From contig PHAT01000001.1 in assembly GCA_002840435.1 (NCBI GenBank), forward strand, positions 842,979 through 906,978: a stretch of DNA of 64,000 bases. The letters run 5' to 3'. Made by a program: the position numbers and the translations under genes. The notes under the pieces are model-generated. The model was not told the DNA's origin. It worked only from the letters and a program-made list of their open reading frames with translations, and ran no database searches. Shown piece after piece: positions 45,756 to 55,743 of the stretch; position 1 is the first letter of the stretch, and the number at the start of each line of letters is the position of its first letter. Source of the stretch: Deltaproteobacteria bacterium HGW-Deltaproteobacteria-6 (GTDB taxonomy: Bacteria; Desulfobacterota; Syntrophia; Syntrophales; Smithellaceae).

Positions 45756-46454
45756 ATGAAGTTCAGTTCTGAAGATTTTTTTAAAATTTGCAATGGCATT
45801 CCTTTTCTGGCCTGCCTGTCACATAAGGAACTGTCTGAAATTGAATCTGTCGTTATCGTTAAGAAATTTCTTAAAAATCAAGTTATTTTGCTGGAAGAAG
45901 ATGAACCCTCTTATTTTTATTTTATTATTTCCGGCAAAGTCAAAGTCATCCGATATAATGAAGCGGGTAAAGAGTTAATGCTGGCCATCCATAAAAGATA
46001 CGATTACTTCGGCGAGATGGCCATATTGGACGGCAAAACGGCTCCGGCAACCATTATTGCGATGGATAGCTGCACAATCGGCTTTATCACCAGAAGCAAT
46101 TTCATCAAACTCATTATGAGCAATGAAAAATGCCTTCAGAAACTCATTGATCTCCTTTGCTCCCGCCTTCGGGAAGCATGGACCATGTTGAACGTCTTTG
46201 GTTTTGCAGATGCCGGCGACAAAGTTCGCGCGGCTTTAAAAATATTCAGTCAAAAATTTGGAACCGTCGGAAAAAACGGTACAATGATCAATATCAAGCT
46301 CACCCATAAAGATCTGGCTAACTTCGCGGCAGTTTCCAGAGAAACAGCCAGCCGGATCATCAGTACCATGATGAAAAACGGCGAAATTGAACTGATTGAC
46401 CACAAATATTTCATTTTAAAACAATCATTTTTCAATAAAGAATCGCTTTTGTGA
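45756..46454 (+). CDS. Crp/Fnr-family transcription regulator
   Basis: A 232-residue regulator: cyclic-nucleotide-binding-like beta barrel (about 10-115), dimer helix and a winged helix-turn-helix (182-222). The recognition helix VSRETASRI (193-201) has the Arg195-Glu196...Arg200 pattern of E. coli CRP, which reads TGTGA half-sites. In the binding pocket, FGEMAILDG (85-93) is kept, but the Arg-Ser that holds the cAMP phosphate is replaced (KTAPATI). No FNR-type cysteine cluster is present. ATG 45756 is preferred over a TTG at 45705. A CRP-like palindrome overlaps its own stop codon. Confidence 0.9.
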   Translation: MKFSSEDFFKICNGIPFLACLSHKELSEIESVVIVKKFLKNQVILLEEDEPSYFYFIISGKVKVIRYNEAGKELMLAIHKRYDYFGEMAILDGKTAPATIIAMDSCTIGFITRSNFIKLIMSNEKCLQKLIDLLCSRLREAWTMLNVFGFADAGDKVRAALKIFSQKFGTVGKNGTMINIKLTHKDLANFAAVSRETASRIISTMMKNGEIELIDHKYFILKQSFFNKESLL

Positions 46455-46465
46455 TCTGTATCACA
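46450..46465. promoter_or_regulatory. CRP-type operator TGTGA-N6-TCACA
   Basis: TGTGATCTGTATCACA is a perfect CRP-consensus palindrome centred at 46457.5. It includes the stop codon (46452-46454) of the Crp/Fnr gene. The candidate -10 box GATAAT (46486-46491) predicts a start near 46498, which places the operator about 41 bases upstream of the start, the class II activator position. The target would be the three-gene unit starting at 46607. Confidence 0.75.
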
Positions 46466-46485
46466 GATTCCATTTCCATTTTCCC

Positions 46486-46491
46486 GATAAT
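46486..46491 (+). promoter_or_regulatory. -10 element of an activator-dependent promoter
   Basis: GATAAT, with no good -35 hexamer at the right distance, as expected when an activator replaces it. The leader to 46606 contains a small palindrome CAAAGG-N5-CCTTTG (46521-46537). Confidence 0.45.
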
Positions 46492-46606
46492 ATATTCACC
46501 AATAAAATTAGTCTAAATGGCAAAGGTTAATCCTTTGGATACGGGTTATTATCGTTTTCCGTCTGAATCGTTTAAGCGTTTATCTTAACAGAAAAGGAGT
46601 AAAATT

Positions 46607-46879
46607 ATGGAAAGCTTATTTCAAGGTACGATGTCGATACCTCTTTATCAAATCGTGTCTTTACTGATTATCATGACTGTTACGGCACTTTTCGGTTTTT
46701 TAAAGATGGGTTTGTTTTTAAGCTATATTTTTGTTTTTTATTGGGGTAATATGCTAAATATACGCTCGATATTTGGAAGCACCGATCCGAACGACACTAT
46801 TTTATCTTTTGCCTTCGTTGGATTCGGATTAATCATCTTCCTGCTGGCAATGTTGGGATTCGTATTAAACAAAGAATAA
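46607..46879 (+). CDS. Small membrane protein of unknown function
   Basis: A 90-residue hydrophobic protein with two or three helices: about 12-33, 34-50 and 66-88, with a short polar loop GSTDPNDT between the last two. I do not recognise a family. A strong AAAAGGAG ribosome-binding site precedes the ATG. It is first of three same-strand genes with an ExeA-like ATPase and a TPR protein (gaps 1 and 22 bases) and may be the membrane partner of the ATPase. Confidence 0.65.
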   Translation: MESLFQGTMSIPLYQIVSLLIIMTVTALFGFLKMGLFLSYIFVFYWGNMLNIRSIFGSTDPNDTILSFAFVGFGLIIFLLAMLGFVLNKE

Positions 46880-46880
46880 C

Positions 46881-48227
46881 GTGAAACATATGTATTGCGA
46901 ATACTGGAATTTACATAAGGCACCTTTTGATAATGTACCTGATCCTTCCATGTACGCTGATTGTCACGTATCCATGAAGAAAGTCATTTCCGAAACAATT
47001 TCAGCAGTTAAAGGCGCTAATGAGGCTTTTGCGGTAATTATCGGCGCAGCGGGTTCAGGGAAAACTCTATCGCTGAGAATGATCATCGACTCCCTCGAAC
47101 CGGAAAAATACAAAAGTGTAACCATTAAAAATCCGGGAATTGCGTTTGCCGAGCTCCTGAAAGAAATTATTGGTCAGATAACCGATAAAACCTGCGAAGA
47201 AAACGAAAAAACCGTCTTACTGGAAATTTTTAATCATCTTTTATTCACCGCTCATGATCACGGGCAAAAAATTGTGATTTTTATTGATGAGGCAAATGCC
47301 CTATCGCAGGCAAATCTGGAAAACCTTCGTCTTTTAACAAACATACAGGATGATCAAAGGAATCTCTTCACAATTGTCCTGGCCGGTCAAATGGATTTGG
47401 CCGAACGGCTGGAACATCCCAAACGCATTAACCTTTTTCAACGTATAAGCACTTACGGCCGGATTGATAAGCTTCCATCGGAAGAAGCCGTTAAAGCGTA
47501 CATTACAACAAGGCTCAAACTTGCCGGTGCACAAAACGACATTTTCACTGATGATTCTATCCCTGTTATATGGGAACAATCGGAACATGGCGTTCCGCGT
47601 CTTGTCAATAAGATATGTAAATTGTCCTTGAAAGCCGCCGAAGATTATGGATTTGATTATATTACATCTAATACCGTAACACTAATCTCAGAAAGATTGC
47701 ATAAGCTCGGTGAAACGGCTATCCAGCAGCGCAAACCCCGCATCCGGCCGCTTAATGCCGAAGATTCGTTCATTGTGGCGGCTGAAAATGAACCGGAAGA
47801 AGCCGTTATTACCGAAGTGGCTGCTGATAAAGACATACAAAATGAGACTGCAAAATCAGCCGTTCAAGCAACTTCTGAACTGAAACAGAAAGAAATCTCT
47901 TCTGTGCCTGAGATTCCGATTTCCTCAATTCCTGTAATAGAATCTCCACAGGAAGATTCTTCATTTAAAGATGAAAAACATCTGAGAACTGAAAATGAAA
48001 ATTATGACGAAGTCATGATTGGCGAGTATAAAATACAACTGGCAATACCCAAAGATATTTTAAGACAGGTAAAATTATTTAATCGTGCGAGCGCCAATAA
48101 GTCGGCAGGATTCTGGGCAGCTAAAATAATAAAAAATAATCCACAGTTGACCAGCTCACCACTTGCCGATCCTGTGTATATCTGGAATGAGATCAAAGAT
48201 AACATATTAAAGAAAATCGCCGTCTAG
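46881..48227 (+). CDS. ExeA/GspA-like AAA ATPase with a novel C-terminal region
   Basis: A 448-residue protein. Residues 5-275 match ExeA/GspA-type ATPases: the N-terminal YCEYWNLHKAPFDNVPDP signature, Walker A GAAGSGKT (55-62), Walker B IVIFIDEA (131-138) and a GVPRLVNKIC C-lobe motif. ExeA proteins usually help assemble the type II secretion pore with a peptidoglycan-binding domain; none is seen here. Instead an acidic, Ser/Pro-rich linker (about 285-380) leads to a 60-residue C-terminal domain (QVKLFNRASANKSAGFWAAKIIK) I do not recognise. GTG 46881 or ATG 46890 could start it. Confidence 0.8.
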   Translation: MKHMYCEYWNLHKAPFDNVPDPSMYADCHVSMKKVISETISAVKGANEAFAVIIGAAGSGKTLSLRMIIDSLEPEKYKSVTIKNPGIAFAELLKEIIGQITDKTCEENEKTVLLEIFNHLLFTAHDHGQKIVIFIDEANALSQANLENLRLLTNIQDDQRNLFTIVLAGQMDLAERLEHPKRINLFQRISTYGRIDKLPSEEAVKAYITTRLKLAGAQNDIFTDDSIPVIWEQSEHGVPRLVNKICKLSLKAAEDYGFDYITSNTVTLISERLHKLGETAIQQRKPRIRPLNAEDSFIVAAENEPEEAVITEVAADKDIQNETAKSAVQATSELKQKEISSVPEIPISSIPVIESPQEDSSFKDEKHLRTENENYDEVMIGEYKIQLAIPKDILRQVKLFNRASANKSAGFWAAKIIKNNPQLTSSPLADPVYIWNEIKDNILKKIAV

Positions 48228-48249
48228 AATAAAAACCCGATGGAGTGGC

Positions 48250-49155
48250 ATGAATCAATCAGATAGAGATTTTATTGAAAAAAAAAGACCTAAAAAGCAG
48301 CGCGATGTTCATATCAAGGATTATGAACTTGTCATATTACATTACCAAAACCTGATTAAAAAAGGCAAGAACGCAACAGATGCCTATGTAAATATGGGGT
48401 TCATTTATCTGGATAAGGAGGATTATGAAGAAGCCTTAAAATGCTTCCTTAAAATACTTGAACTGGAACCTCAAAACCCGGAAGCATTCAATAACGTCGG
48501 TTATGTCTATGAAAAAATGAATATGTTCGATTTCGCGAAACAATCCTATGAAAAAGCGTTAGGATTAAATACTCAGGATCCGGAAGCAGTTATTAATATC
48601 GGTCATATTCTGGAACTGCAGGGAAACTACAAGGAAGCAGTTGAGCAATATTTAAAAGCGATTGAAATGAATCGGCAAAATGATTCCGCCCGCTTTTGTC
48701 TGGCCGTTTTATACGACCACCAGGATATGCATGAGGAAGCGATTGATCAATATTCAGAAATTATTCGACTTAACCCCGGACATCTCAAGGCCATGTATAA
48801 TATGGGTAGACTCTACTTTCAGCTGGGAAACTATTCTGCCGCTTTAAAGCAATTTCAAAATGTTCTGAAGCTGGATCATGACAACGCCGATGTCTGGAAC
48901 AGCGTGGGCTTGATTCATGAGGCAAACAATGATTACCCGGCTGCAATAGACTCCTATCGTAAATCTCTTGCCCTGAACCCTTTTCATGAAGATACAAACT
49001 TCAATCTGGCCAATCTGCAATATCTGACCTATCAGGACTCACCCAATCAGGTAAAGATTGCCGATATCATGCGCAGGTTGCAGTTTGTACTTTCACTGAA
49101 TCCCCGCAATCAAAAAGTGGATAAGCTTTTGTCCAAAATTCAAAAGAAGATTTAA
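48250..49155 (+). CDS. Tetratricopeptide-repeat protein
   Basis: A 301-residue protein with a basic N terminus (KKRPKKQR) and about six consecutive 34-residue TPRs from residue 42 to 248, each with the A..G.....G.Y..A...Y..A..L.P pattern, plus a weaker seventh. No signal peptide or membrane helix is visible, so it should be a cytoplasmic scaffold. It is last in the unit with the ExeA-like ATPase, and PilF/GspA-type systems use such proteins for assembly; a similar role is inference. GGAGTGG lies before the ATG. Confidence 0.85.
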   Translation: MNQSDRDFIEKKRPKKQRDVHIKDYELVILHYQNLIKKGKNATDAYVNMGFIYLDKEDYEEALKCFLKILELEPQNPEAFNNVGYVYEKMNMFDFAKQSYEKALGLNTQDPEAVINIGHILELQGNYKEAVEQYLKAIEMNRQNDSARFCLAVLYDHQDMHEEAIDQYSEIIRLNPGHLKAMYNMGRLYFQLGNYSAALKQFQNVLKLDHDNADVWNSVGLIHEANNDYPAAIDSYRKSLALNPFHEDTNFNLANLQYLTYQDSPNQVKIADIMRRLQFVLSLNPRNQKVDKLLSKIQKKI

Positions 49156-49181
49156 TCGATAAGCGTTTATCAAGGATTGCT

Positions 49182-49874
49182 TCAAGGAAGCATTTGCTTT
49201 TTCGGCAGCGCATCGGCTGAACGTAAATAAACAGGAGCACATCCTGCCAAATCAAGCAAATCATTGCGGCGGTATTTTTCAATCGCCAGAGTTCCCACAG
49301 CTGAAGCACATACAAATTGCTGTTCCGCGGGGGCTAGTTTATTTTTGTTGGCTGAAAGGGAACCAACCACGCCGGCATATTTAATCGCACCGTCGCCCAC
49401 ATAGATCACCTGCTCTTCATAGGGATCAAGAATGCTTTGTGGATCAAGAGCTCTTGCTGCTTCCAGCTGATTCAAAATACCGTCCTGACCATACTGGTAG
49501 TATGCAAGATAAACCTGTCCGCGACCCGCATCCATCATCGAACCGATTATTTTTTCTTTTTCGTCCACATTGAGCGCCAGTGCGGCAAGGGTTGAAACAC
49601 CCGCCGCCGGTTTGCCTGTTGCCATCATCAAAGCCTTGAGGGTACTGACGCCAATGCGCAAGCCGGTAAACGACCCCGGCCCCAATGTGCAGGCAAATAA
49701 ATCAATTTCAGGCAACTTAATACCCGTCAGCCGGCAGGCCTCGTCGATGGACGGAAGAAGCACTTCTGAGTGGTTCAGTCCTTTATTGATAAGTGTATCA
49801 TATAAAACTGTTTCATCCCGCAGCAGGGATACCGAGGCTGTTTTTGAAGAAGTATCGAAAGCTAATGTCAACAT
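49182..49874 (-). CDS. tsaB: tRNA threonylcarbamoyladenosine (t6A) synthesis protein TsaB
   Basis: TsaB (230 residues) partners TsaD to transfer the threonylcarbamoyl group to A37 of ANN-decoding tRNAs. N-terminal LTLAFDTSSKTASVSLL and CTLGPGSFTGLRIG are characteristic of the ASKHA fold. It is the last gene of the uppS-cdsA-dxr-rseP-tsaB run, one base after the rseP stop, and ends 26 bases from the convergent TPR gene. Confidence 0.95.
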   Translation of the reverse strand: MLTLAFDTSSKTASVSLLRDETVLYDTLINKGLNHSEVLLPSIDEACRLTGIKLPEIDLFACTLGPGSFTGLRIGVSTLKALMMATGKPAAGVSTLAALALNVDEKEKIIGSMMDAGRGQVYLAYYQYGQDGILNQLEAARALDPQSILDPYEEQVIYVGDGAIKYAGVVGSLSANKNKLAPAEQQFVCASAVGTLAIEKYRRNDLLDLAGCAPVYLRSADALPKKQMLP

Positions 49875-49875
49875 A

Positions 49876-50967
49876 TTACTTAAATAATTTCAAAACATCG
49901 TTGATCGGTTTAATATTGAGCCGTTCAATATCAATCATGATGACAAAAAGCATCAGCATCAGCAAAGCGACAAAACCGATTTGTTGAGATATTTCTTTAA
50001 CCTTCAGAGGAATTTCTCTGCGCGTGACCATCTCGATGAGATAAAAGAATATATGTCCTCCATCCAGAACAGGAATAGGAAATAAATTGATGACGCCCAA
50101 ATTAATTGAAAGAATCGCCATAAAAAGAATAAACGGGATGATGCCTTCCTTAACCTGATTCCCCGCCACCTGAGCTATGAAAATAGGTCCGCCGAGCGTC
50201 CGGGGCGAAATAACCCCTTCAATCATTTTTACAACGGAAATAACCGTCAGCTTGCTTATTTCCCACGTCTTGCTGCATGAAGAAACGATGGCCATCAAAG
50301 GATTTTTCCTTTCAATGACCGTCTTGCCCGCCGGCGAAACACCAATCAGGTAGGTTGATTCTTCCTCGCCGAAAATATTCTTTGCTTTGGATAATTTCGG
50401 TTTTACGGTCACCGTCTTCTCCTCATTGCCGCGCGCCACAACTATCCGAACATCCTTACCCTTAGAGTCTGTTATGATTGGTTTTATTTCATCCCAATAC
50501 GTTATCTTCTTGCCATCCATCATTATAATTTTATCACCGGTTGCAATGCCTGCCTGCTCAGCAGCGGATTCCGGCGACATCTGGCCGATGACGGGGAGGA
50601 GATTGGGCAGTCCATACATGTAAACAATAAAGAAAATGACAATGGCAAGCAGGAAGTTAAAAACAGGCCCTGCCAGCACAATGAGTAAGCGCTTCCAGGT
50701 CGGTTGTTTAAAAAAAGATCTTTCTTCATCTTCCGGTGATAATTCTTCCGTGCCGGACTCACCCAGCAATTTGACAAATCCGCCCAGGGGAATCCAGGAC
50801 AGGACATACTCTGTTTCACCGATTTTTTTCCCGACAATTTTGGGCCCGAATCCCAGAGAGAATTTTAAAACCCCCACTCCACCAATGCGTGCAGCCAGAA
50901 AATGACCGAATTCATGAACAAAAATCAGAATACCCAGTAAAACGATAAATGAAATTAAGGTAACCAA
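49876..50967 (-). CDS. rseP: Site-2 intramembrane zinc protease RseP
   Basis: A 363-residue membrane protease. The HEFGH motif (18-22) lies in the first helix and the LDG motif (NLFPIPVLDGGHIF) near residue 295. A single PDZ domain sits between (about 115-190), fewer than the two in E. coli RseP. It cleaves anti-sigma factors and leftover signal peptides. It follows dxr by 4 bases. Confidence 0.95.
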   Translation of the reverse strand: MVTLISFIVLLGILIFVHEFGHFLAARIGGVGVLKFSLGFGPKIVGKKIGETEYVLSWIPLGGFVKLLGESGTEELSPEDEERSFFKQPTWKRLLIVLAGPVFNFLLAIVIFFIVYMYGLPNLLPVIGQMSPESAAEQAGIATGDKIIMMDGKKITYWDEIKPIITDSKGKDVRIVVARGNEEKTVTVKPKLSKAKNIFGEEESTYLIGVSPAGKTVIERKNPLMAIVSSCSKTWEISKLTVISVVKMIEGVISPRTLGGPIFIAQVAGNQVKEGIIPFILFMAILSINLGVINLFPIPVLDGGHIFFYLIEMVTRREIPLKVKEISQQIGFVALLMLMLFVIMIDIERLNIKPINDVLKLFK

Positions 50968-50971
50968 ACTA

Positions 50972-52138
50972 TTATCCTTTCTTTAACTTTTTAATAACGT
51001 TTTGGGTCTGTATTCTGGCCTCGCGATCAACTCCCAGAATGTCTTCCAGACATGGATTGTTCATTGCCTGATGCTTATTCAACACTTTTTCTATTACTTT
51101 CGGCAGATCATTAAAGCAAATTTTATTTTCAAGAAACGCGGCAACAGCAACTTCATTGGCGGCGTTTAAAACCACAGGCGCAGTTCCCCCCGAACGCCCC
51201 GCTTCATAAGCCAGCCCAAGACAGGGAAACTTTTTCATATCCGGCTGATGAAACTCTAATGGGCCTGTTTTCGCCAGATTTAATATCGGCAGGTCATTGG
51301 TCAAACGATCCGGATAACCTAAAGCATAAGCAATCGGTATTCTCATGTCGGCAATGCCCAGTTGCGCTAAAACTGATCCATCAAGAAGTTCAATCAGCGA
51401 ATGCACCACACTTTGCGGATGAATTAAAACATCAATATGAGCAATGTCCACATTAAACAACCATTTTGCTTCAATAACTTCCAGTCCTTTATTCATCATG
51501 GAGGCTGAATCAATCGTGATTTTGCGACCCATTTTCCAGCGCGGATGTTTAAGCGCCTGCTGAAGTGTCACTTTCTTCAGATCATCCTTCGATAAACCGA
51601 AAAAAGGACCGCCGGAAGCCGTGAGAATAATCTTTTTTAAATTTTGCGGCATCTGTCCTGCCAAACATTGAAATATCGCACTGTGCTCACTATCCACGGG
51701 AAGAATGTTGATCTTTTTTTGTCTGGCTTTCTTCGTAACAACAGCCCCTGCCACCACCATAGTTTCTTTGTTGGCCAGGGCAATGTCTTTCCCCGCTTCT
51801 ATCGCCGCCAGTGTAGGCTTCAGCCCCGCCGCACCGGAAATGGCTGAAATTACGATATCGGAAGACGGATAAGAAGCAATTTCTTCAGCACCTGTTTCAT
51901 CATAGAGAACTGAAATATTATTCTTCGGTCCCAGGATTTCGCACAATCGCCGGGCATCGGGTTTGGATTGAACCGCAACCATTTTGGGATGAAATTTTAA
52001 AATCTGTCGGGCCAGAAGCCGGACGTTCCGTCCAGCGGCAAGCGCCACAACCTTAAATTTTTCAGGGTTCTCAGCAATAACATCCAGTGTACTGACGCCG
52101 ATGGAACCTGTTGATCCTAATAATGTTATCTTTTTCAT
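50972..52138 (-). CDS. dxr: 1-Deoxy-D-xylulose 5-phosphate reductoisomerase
   Basis: MEP-pathway enzyme turning DXP into MEP with NADPH. 388 residues from ATG 52138; the family start MKKITLLGSTGSIG and the NADPH fold are clear. The metal site and DSEHSAIFQCL segment are in place, followed by GPLEFHQPD. The frame remains open to 52282 but the extra residues overlap cdsA and are not conserved. Its ATG shares a base with the cdsA stop. Confidence 0.98.
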   Translation of the reverse strand: MKKITLLGSTGSIGVSTLDVIAENPEKFKVVALAAGRNVRLLARQILKFHPKMVAVQSKPDARRLCEILGPKNNISVLYDETGAEEIASYPSSDIVISAISGAAGLKPTLAAIEAGKDIALANKETMVVAGAVVTKKARQKKINILPVDSEHSAIFQCLAGQMPQNLKKIILTASGGPFFGLSKDDLKKVTLQQALKHPRWKMGRKITIDSASMMNKGLEVIEAKWLFNVDIAHIDVLIHPQSVVHSLIELLDGSVLAQLGIADMRIPIAYALGYPDRLTNDLPILNLAKTGPLEFHQPDMKKFPCLGLAYEAGRSGGTAPVVLNAANEVAVAAFLENKICFNDLPKVIEKVLNKHQAMNNPCLEDILGVDREARIQTQNVIKKLKKG

Positions 52139-52959
52139 CAGCCAATCACAAAAATGCGGTAATAATAGACAAAGGGAGCCAAAAACATCAGACTGTCCAG
52201 TCGGTCCATGAGCCCCCCGTGCCCGGGTAACAACGAACTGGCGTCCTTTCTGCCGTAATTTCTTTTGATGGCGGATTCGCAAAGGTCTCCCAGCTGCCCG
52301 ATAATACTGCCCACAAAACCGAGAATCACGAAATGGACCGGAGAGATTTCTCGAAATAAAAAATAACCGAATAGAGTAGCAGCTATGGTGCCGCCTATCA
52401 TAAGTCCTATGGTACCTTCAATGGTCTTACCGGGACTGACCAGTGGAATCAGCTTCCTTTTACCCAACGATTTGCCCACGTACATCGCTACAGTATCGCC
52501 GACAATTCCAATCACCAGAACCAGCAAAATCCAATATATGCCGCTATTGTTGTCCAGTTTGCGAAGTAAAATAAAGTGCGATGTCAGTAACGGAATATAG
52601 AGCATTCCGAAAATCACTTTAGCCACGGAGGATACATCAAAGCTGGTTTCGTCGACCTTCCACAGAAAGACAATAAAAACGACCAGAACTGCAAAGACCA
52701 GCAGGGCAACCAGCAATTGAGCATTGCCGATGAACATAAATCCCGGAATGAGAATGGCGAAGATCAGACTTTCAATTTTTTCCTTCAGAAAACCGGAACC
52801 GAAGACAATGCCGTTATATTCCCAGACGGCGACGATAATAAGCAGAGTAACCACAGCAGTCAATAATTCTAAAGGGCCTAAAAAGATGATCAGGAGTATT
52901 GCCACCGCTAAAACAATGCCAGTCAGCCATCTTTGCAGATTAGAGTTTTTTATTGCCAT
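52138..52959 (-). CDS. cdsA: Phosphatidate cytidylyltransferase
   Basis: Makes CDP-diacylglycerol for phospholipid synthesis. 273 residues with about eight transmembrane segments and the signature PGHGGLMDRLDSL near the C terminus; earlier VSPGKTIEGTIG is also conserved. Normal length. Lies 22 bases after uppS. Confidence 0.97.
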   Translation of the reverse strand: MAIKNSNLQRWLTGIVLAVAILLIIFLGPLELLTAVVTLLIIVAVWEYNGIVFGSGFLKEKIESLIFAILIPGFMFIGNAQLLVALLVFAVLVVFIVFLWKVDETSFDVSSVAKVIFGMLYIPLLTSHFILLRKLDNNSGIYWILLVLVIGIVGDTVAMYVGKSLGKRKLIPLVSPGKTIEGTIGLMIGGTIAATLFGYFLFREISPVHFVILGFVGSIIGQLGDLCESAIKRNYGRKDASSLLPGHGGLMDRLDSLMFLAPFVYYYRIFVIG

Positions 52960-52981
52960 CTTCTACCCTTTTTGTGAAAAA

Positions 52982-53719
52982 CTATTTGTTGCTGATTTGC
53001 TCACTTGTTAATCCGAAACGCCTCTCGCGGCGCTGGTAAACAGCAATCGCCTTCAACAAATCCTCCTTCTTAAAATCAGGCCATAAGACATCCGTAAAAT
53101 AAAGTTCAGTATATGCCAGCTGCCAGAGAAGAAAATTACTGATGCGATACTCGCCGCTGGTTCGAATTAGCAGATCGGGATCCGGAATGTTATGGGTGTA
53201 TAAATAACGTCCCATCATATCCTTATCGATATCTTCGATCTTAAGCTTTCCATCCCGGCTGTCTGCTATCATTTTTTGTGCTGCAATAACAATCTCATCA
53301 CGGCCGCCGTAGCTTAATGCCAGATTCAATACCATATTCCGGTTTTGTCCGGTAAGCTTTTTCACTTCCAGAAGTTTTTCTCTCACAGGAGGATAGAGCC
53401 GGTCAATATCTCCGATGGTCGTAAGCCTGATTTCCTGTTTTTGAAGGGTTGGTGCTTCCTTGTCCAAATAGTCTGCAAGCAATAACATCAGGGCGTTAAC
53501 TTCCTCGCTGGGCCTGCCCCAGTTTTCAGAGGAGAACGCAAATAATGTCAGGTATTGAATTCCCAATTCGCGACATGCCGTTACTGTGGCCCTGACAGCC
53601 TGGGCCCCTTTTTTATGGCCTCGAATCCGCCCCATGGCATGCTGTTTTGCCCATCGCCCATTGCCGTCCATAATAATGGCTATGTGCCGGGGCAAGTGGT
53701 TTTGATCAATCTTAAACAT
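52982..53719 (-). CDS. uppS: Isoprenyl transferase (undecaprenyl diphosphate synthase)
   Basis: cis-Prenyltransferase of 245 residues, making the C55 lipid carrier for cell-wall assembly. IAIIMDGNGRWAKQ with catalytic Asp18, FAFSSENWGRP and RTSGEYRISNFLLWQ are complete. A terminator-like hairpin sits upstream (53739-53770), so a share of expression probably comes from a promoter in or next to it. Confidence 0.97.
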   Translation of the reverse strand: MFKIDQNHLPRHIAIIMDGNGRWAKQHAMGRIRGHKKGAQAVRATVTACRELGIQYLTLFAFSSENWGRPSEEVNALMLLLADYLDKEAPTLQKQEIRLTTIGDIDRLYPPVREKLLEVKKLTGQNRNMVLNLALSYGGRDEIVIAAQKMIADSRDGKLKIEDIDKDMMGRYLYTHNIPDPDLLIRTSGEYRISNFLLWQLAYTELYFTDVLWPDFKKEDLLKAIAVYQRRERRFGLTSEQISNK

Positions 53720-53738
53720 TATGATTCAATAGATCCTC

Positions 53739-53770
53739 AAAAACAAATGGGGAGCTTTTGACTCCCCATT
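53739..53770 (-). terminator. Terminator between frr and uppS
   Basis: On the minus strand AATGGGGAG (53762-53770) pairs with CTCCCCATT (53746-53754) around TCAAAAG, followed by TGTTTTT. The stem is perfect for 9 pairs. It lies inside the otherwise continuous rpsB to tsaB run, 20 bases before the uppS ATG, and should split it into two units or attenuate the second. Confidence 0.7.
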
Positions 53771-53793
53771 GAAAATATTTTCTGCGCTTGCGC

Positions 53794-54351
53794 TTAAATC
53801 TCCATAATTTCTTTTTCTTTTGCCGACAGAATCTTATCTGTTTTTTCGATATAACGGTCCGTTAATTTCTGAACTTCATCCTGAGCACCGTGCAGTTCAT
53901 CCTCAGACATTTTATTATTCTTCTTTAAATCTTTTAACGCTTCATTGGCATCGCGACGTTCGTTGCGCAGCTTAACCTTGCCTTCTTCAGCCATTTTTTT
54001 AACAACCTTCACCAGCTCTTTGCGCCGCTCTTCCGTTAATTGAGGAATGGACAGGCGAATCACCTTGCCGTCAGTGGAAGGCATTAAACCTAAATCAGAC
54101 TTCTGAATCGCTTTTTCAATTGCGCCGATGGCCGTTGCATCCCAGGGCGCAATCACGATGAGGCGGCTTTCCGGAACAGAAAGAGTGGCTACCTGAGCCA
54201 TCGGGGTTGGTGTTCCATAATAATCAACCTTGATACCATCCAGCAGTGAAACAGATGCCCGACCGGTTCTTACTCTGCTGAATGATTTCTCCAGAGAAGA
54301 TATCGTTTTTTCCATCTCATCTTTTAACTTTGAAAAAATCTGCTCTTTCAT
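53794..54351 (-). CDS. frr: Ribosome recycling factor
   Basis: 185 residues from the third of three consecutive ATG codons (54357, 54354, 54351); that one is spaced best from GGAG and gives the standard length. It frees ribosomes after termination, together with EF-G. Conserved [19 protein letters not shown] and [16 protein letters not shown] are present. It overlaps the pyrH stop. Confidence 0.97.
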   Translation of the reverse strand: MKEQIFSKLKDEMEKTISSLEKSFSRVRTGRASVSLLDGIKVDYYGTPTPMAQVATLSVPESRLIVIAPWDATAIGAIEKAIQKSDLGLMPSTDGKVIRLSIPQLTEERRKELVKVVKKMAEEGKVKLRNERRDANEALKDLKKNNKMSEDELHGAQDEVQKLTDRYIEKTDKILSAKEKEIMEI

Positions 54352-54353
54352 CA

Positions 54354-55684
<1,331 letters not shown>

Positions 55685-55743
55685 TTTCTTATCCTCCTAG
55701 AATTCTATTCCTAAAACACCATTGTACGCGTTTTGCGCGCTCA

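Noticed and set aside
46500-46606. A sigma-54 (-24/-12) promoter before the small membrane protein gene
   Set aside because: TGGCA occurs at 46518 but no GC pair lies at the required 10-base distance, so the spacing does not fit.
52139-52282. Long N-terminal extension of dxr
   Set aside because: It overlaps cdsA and is not like Dxr; the family start MKKITLLGSTGSIG is at 52138.
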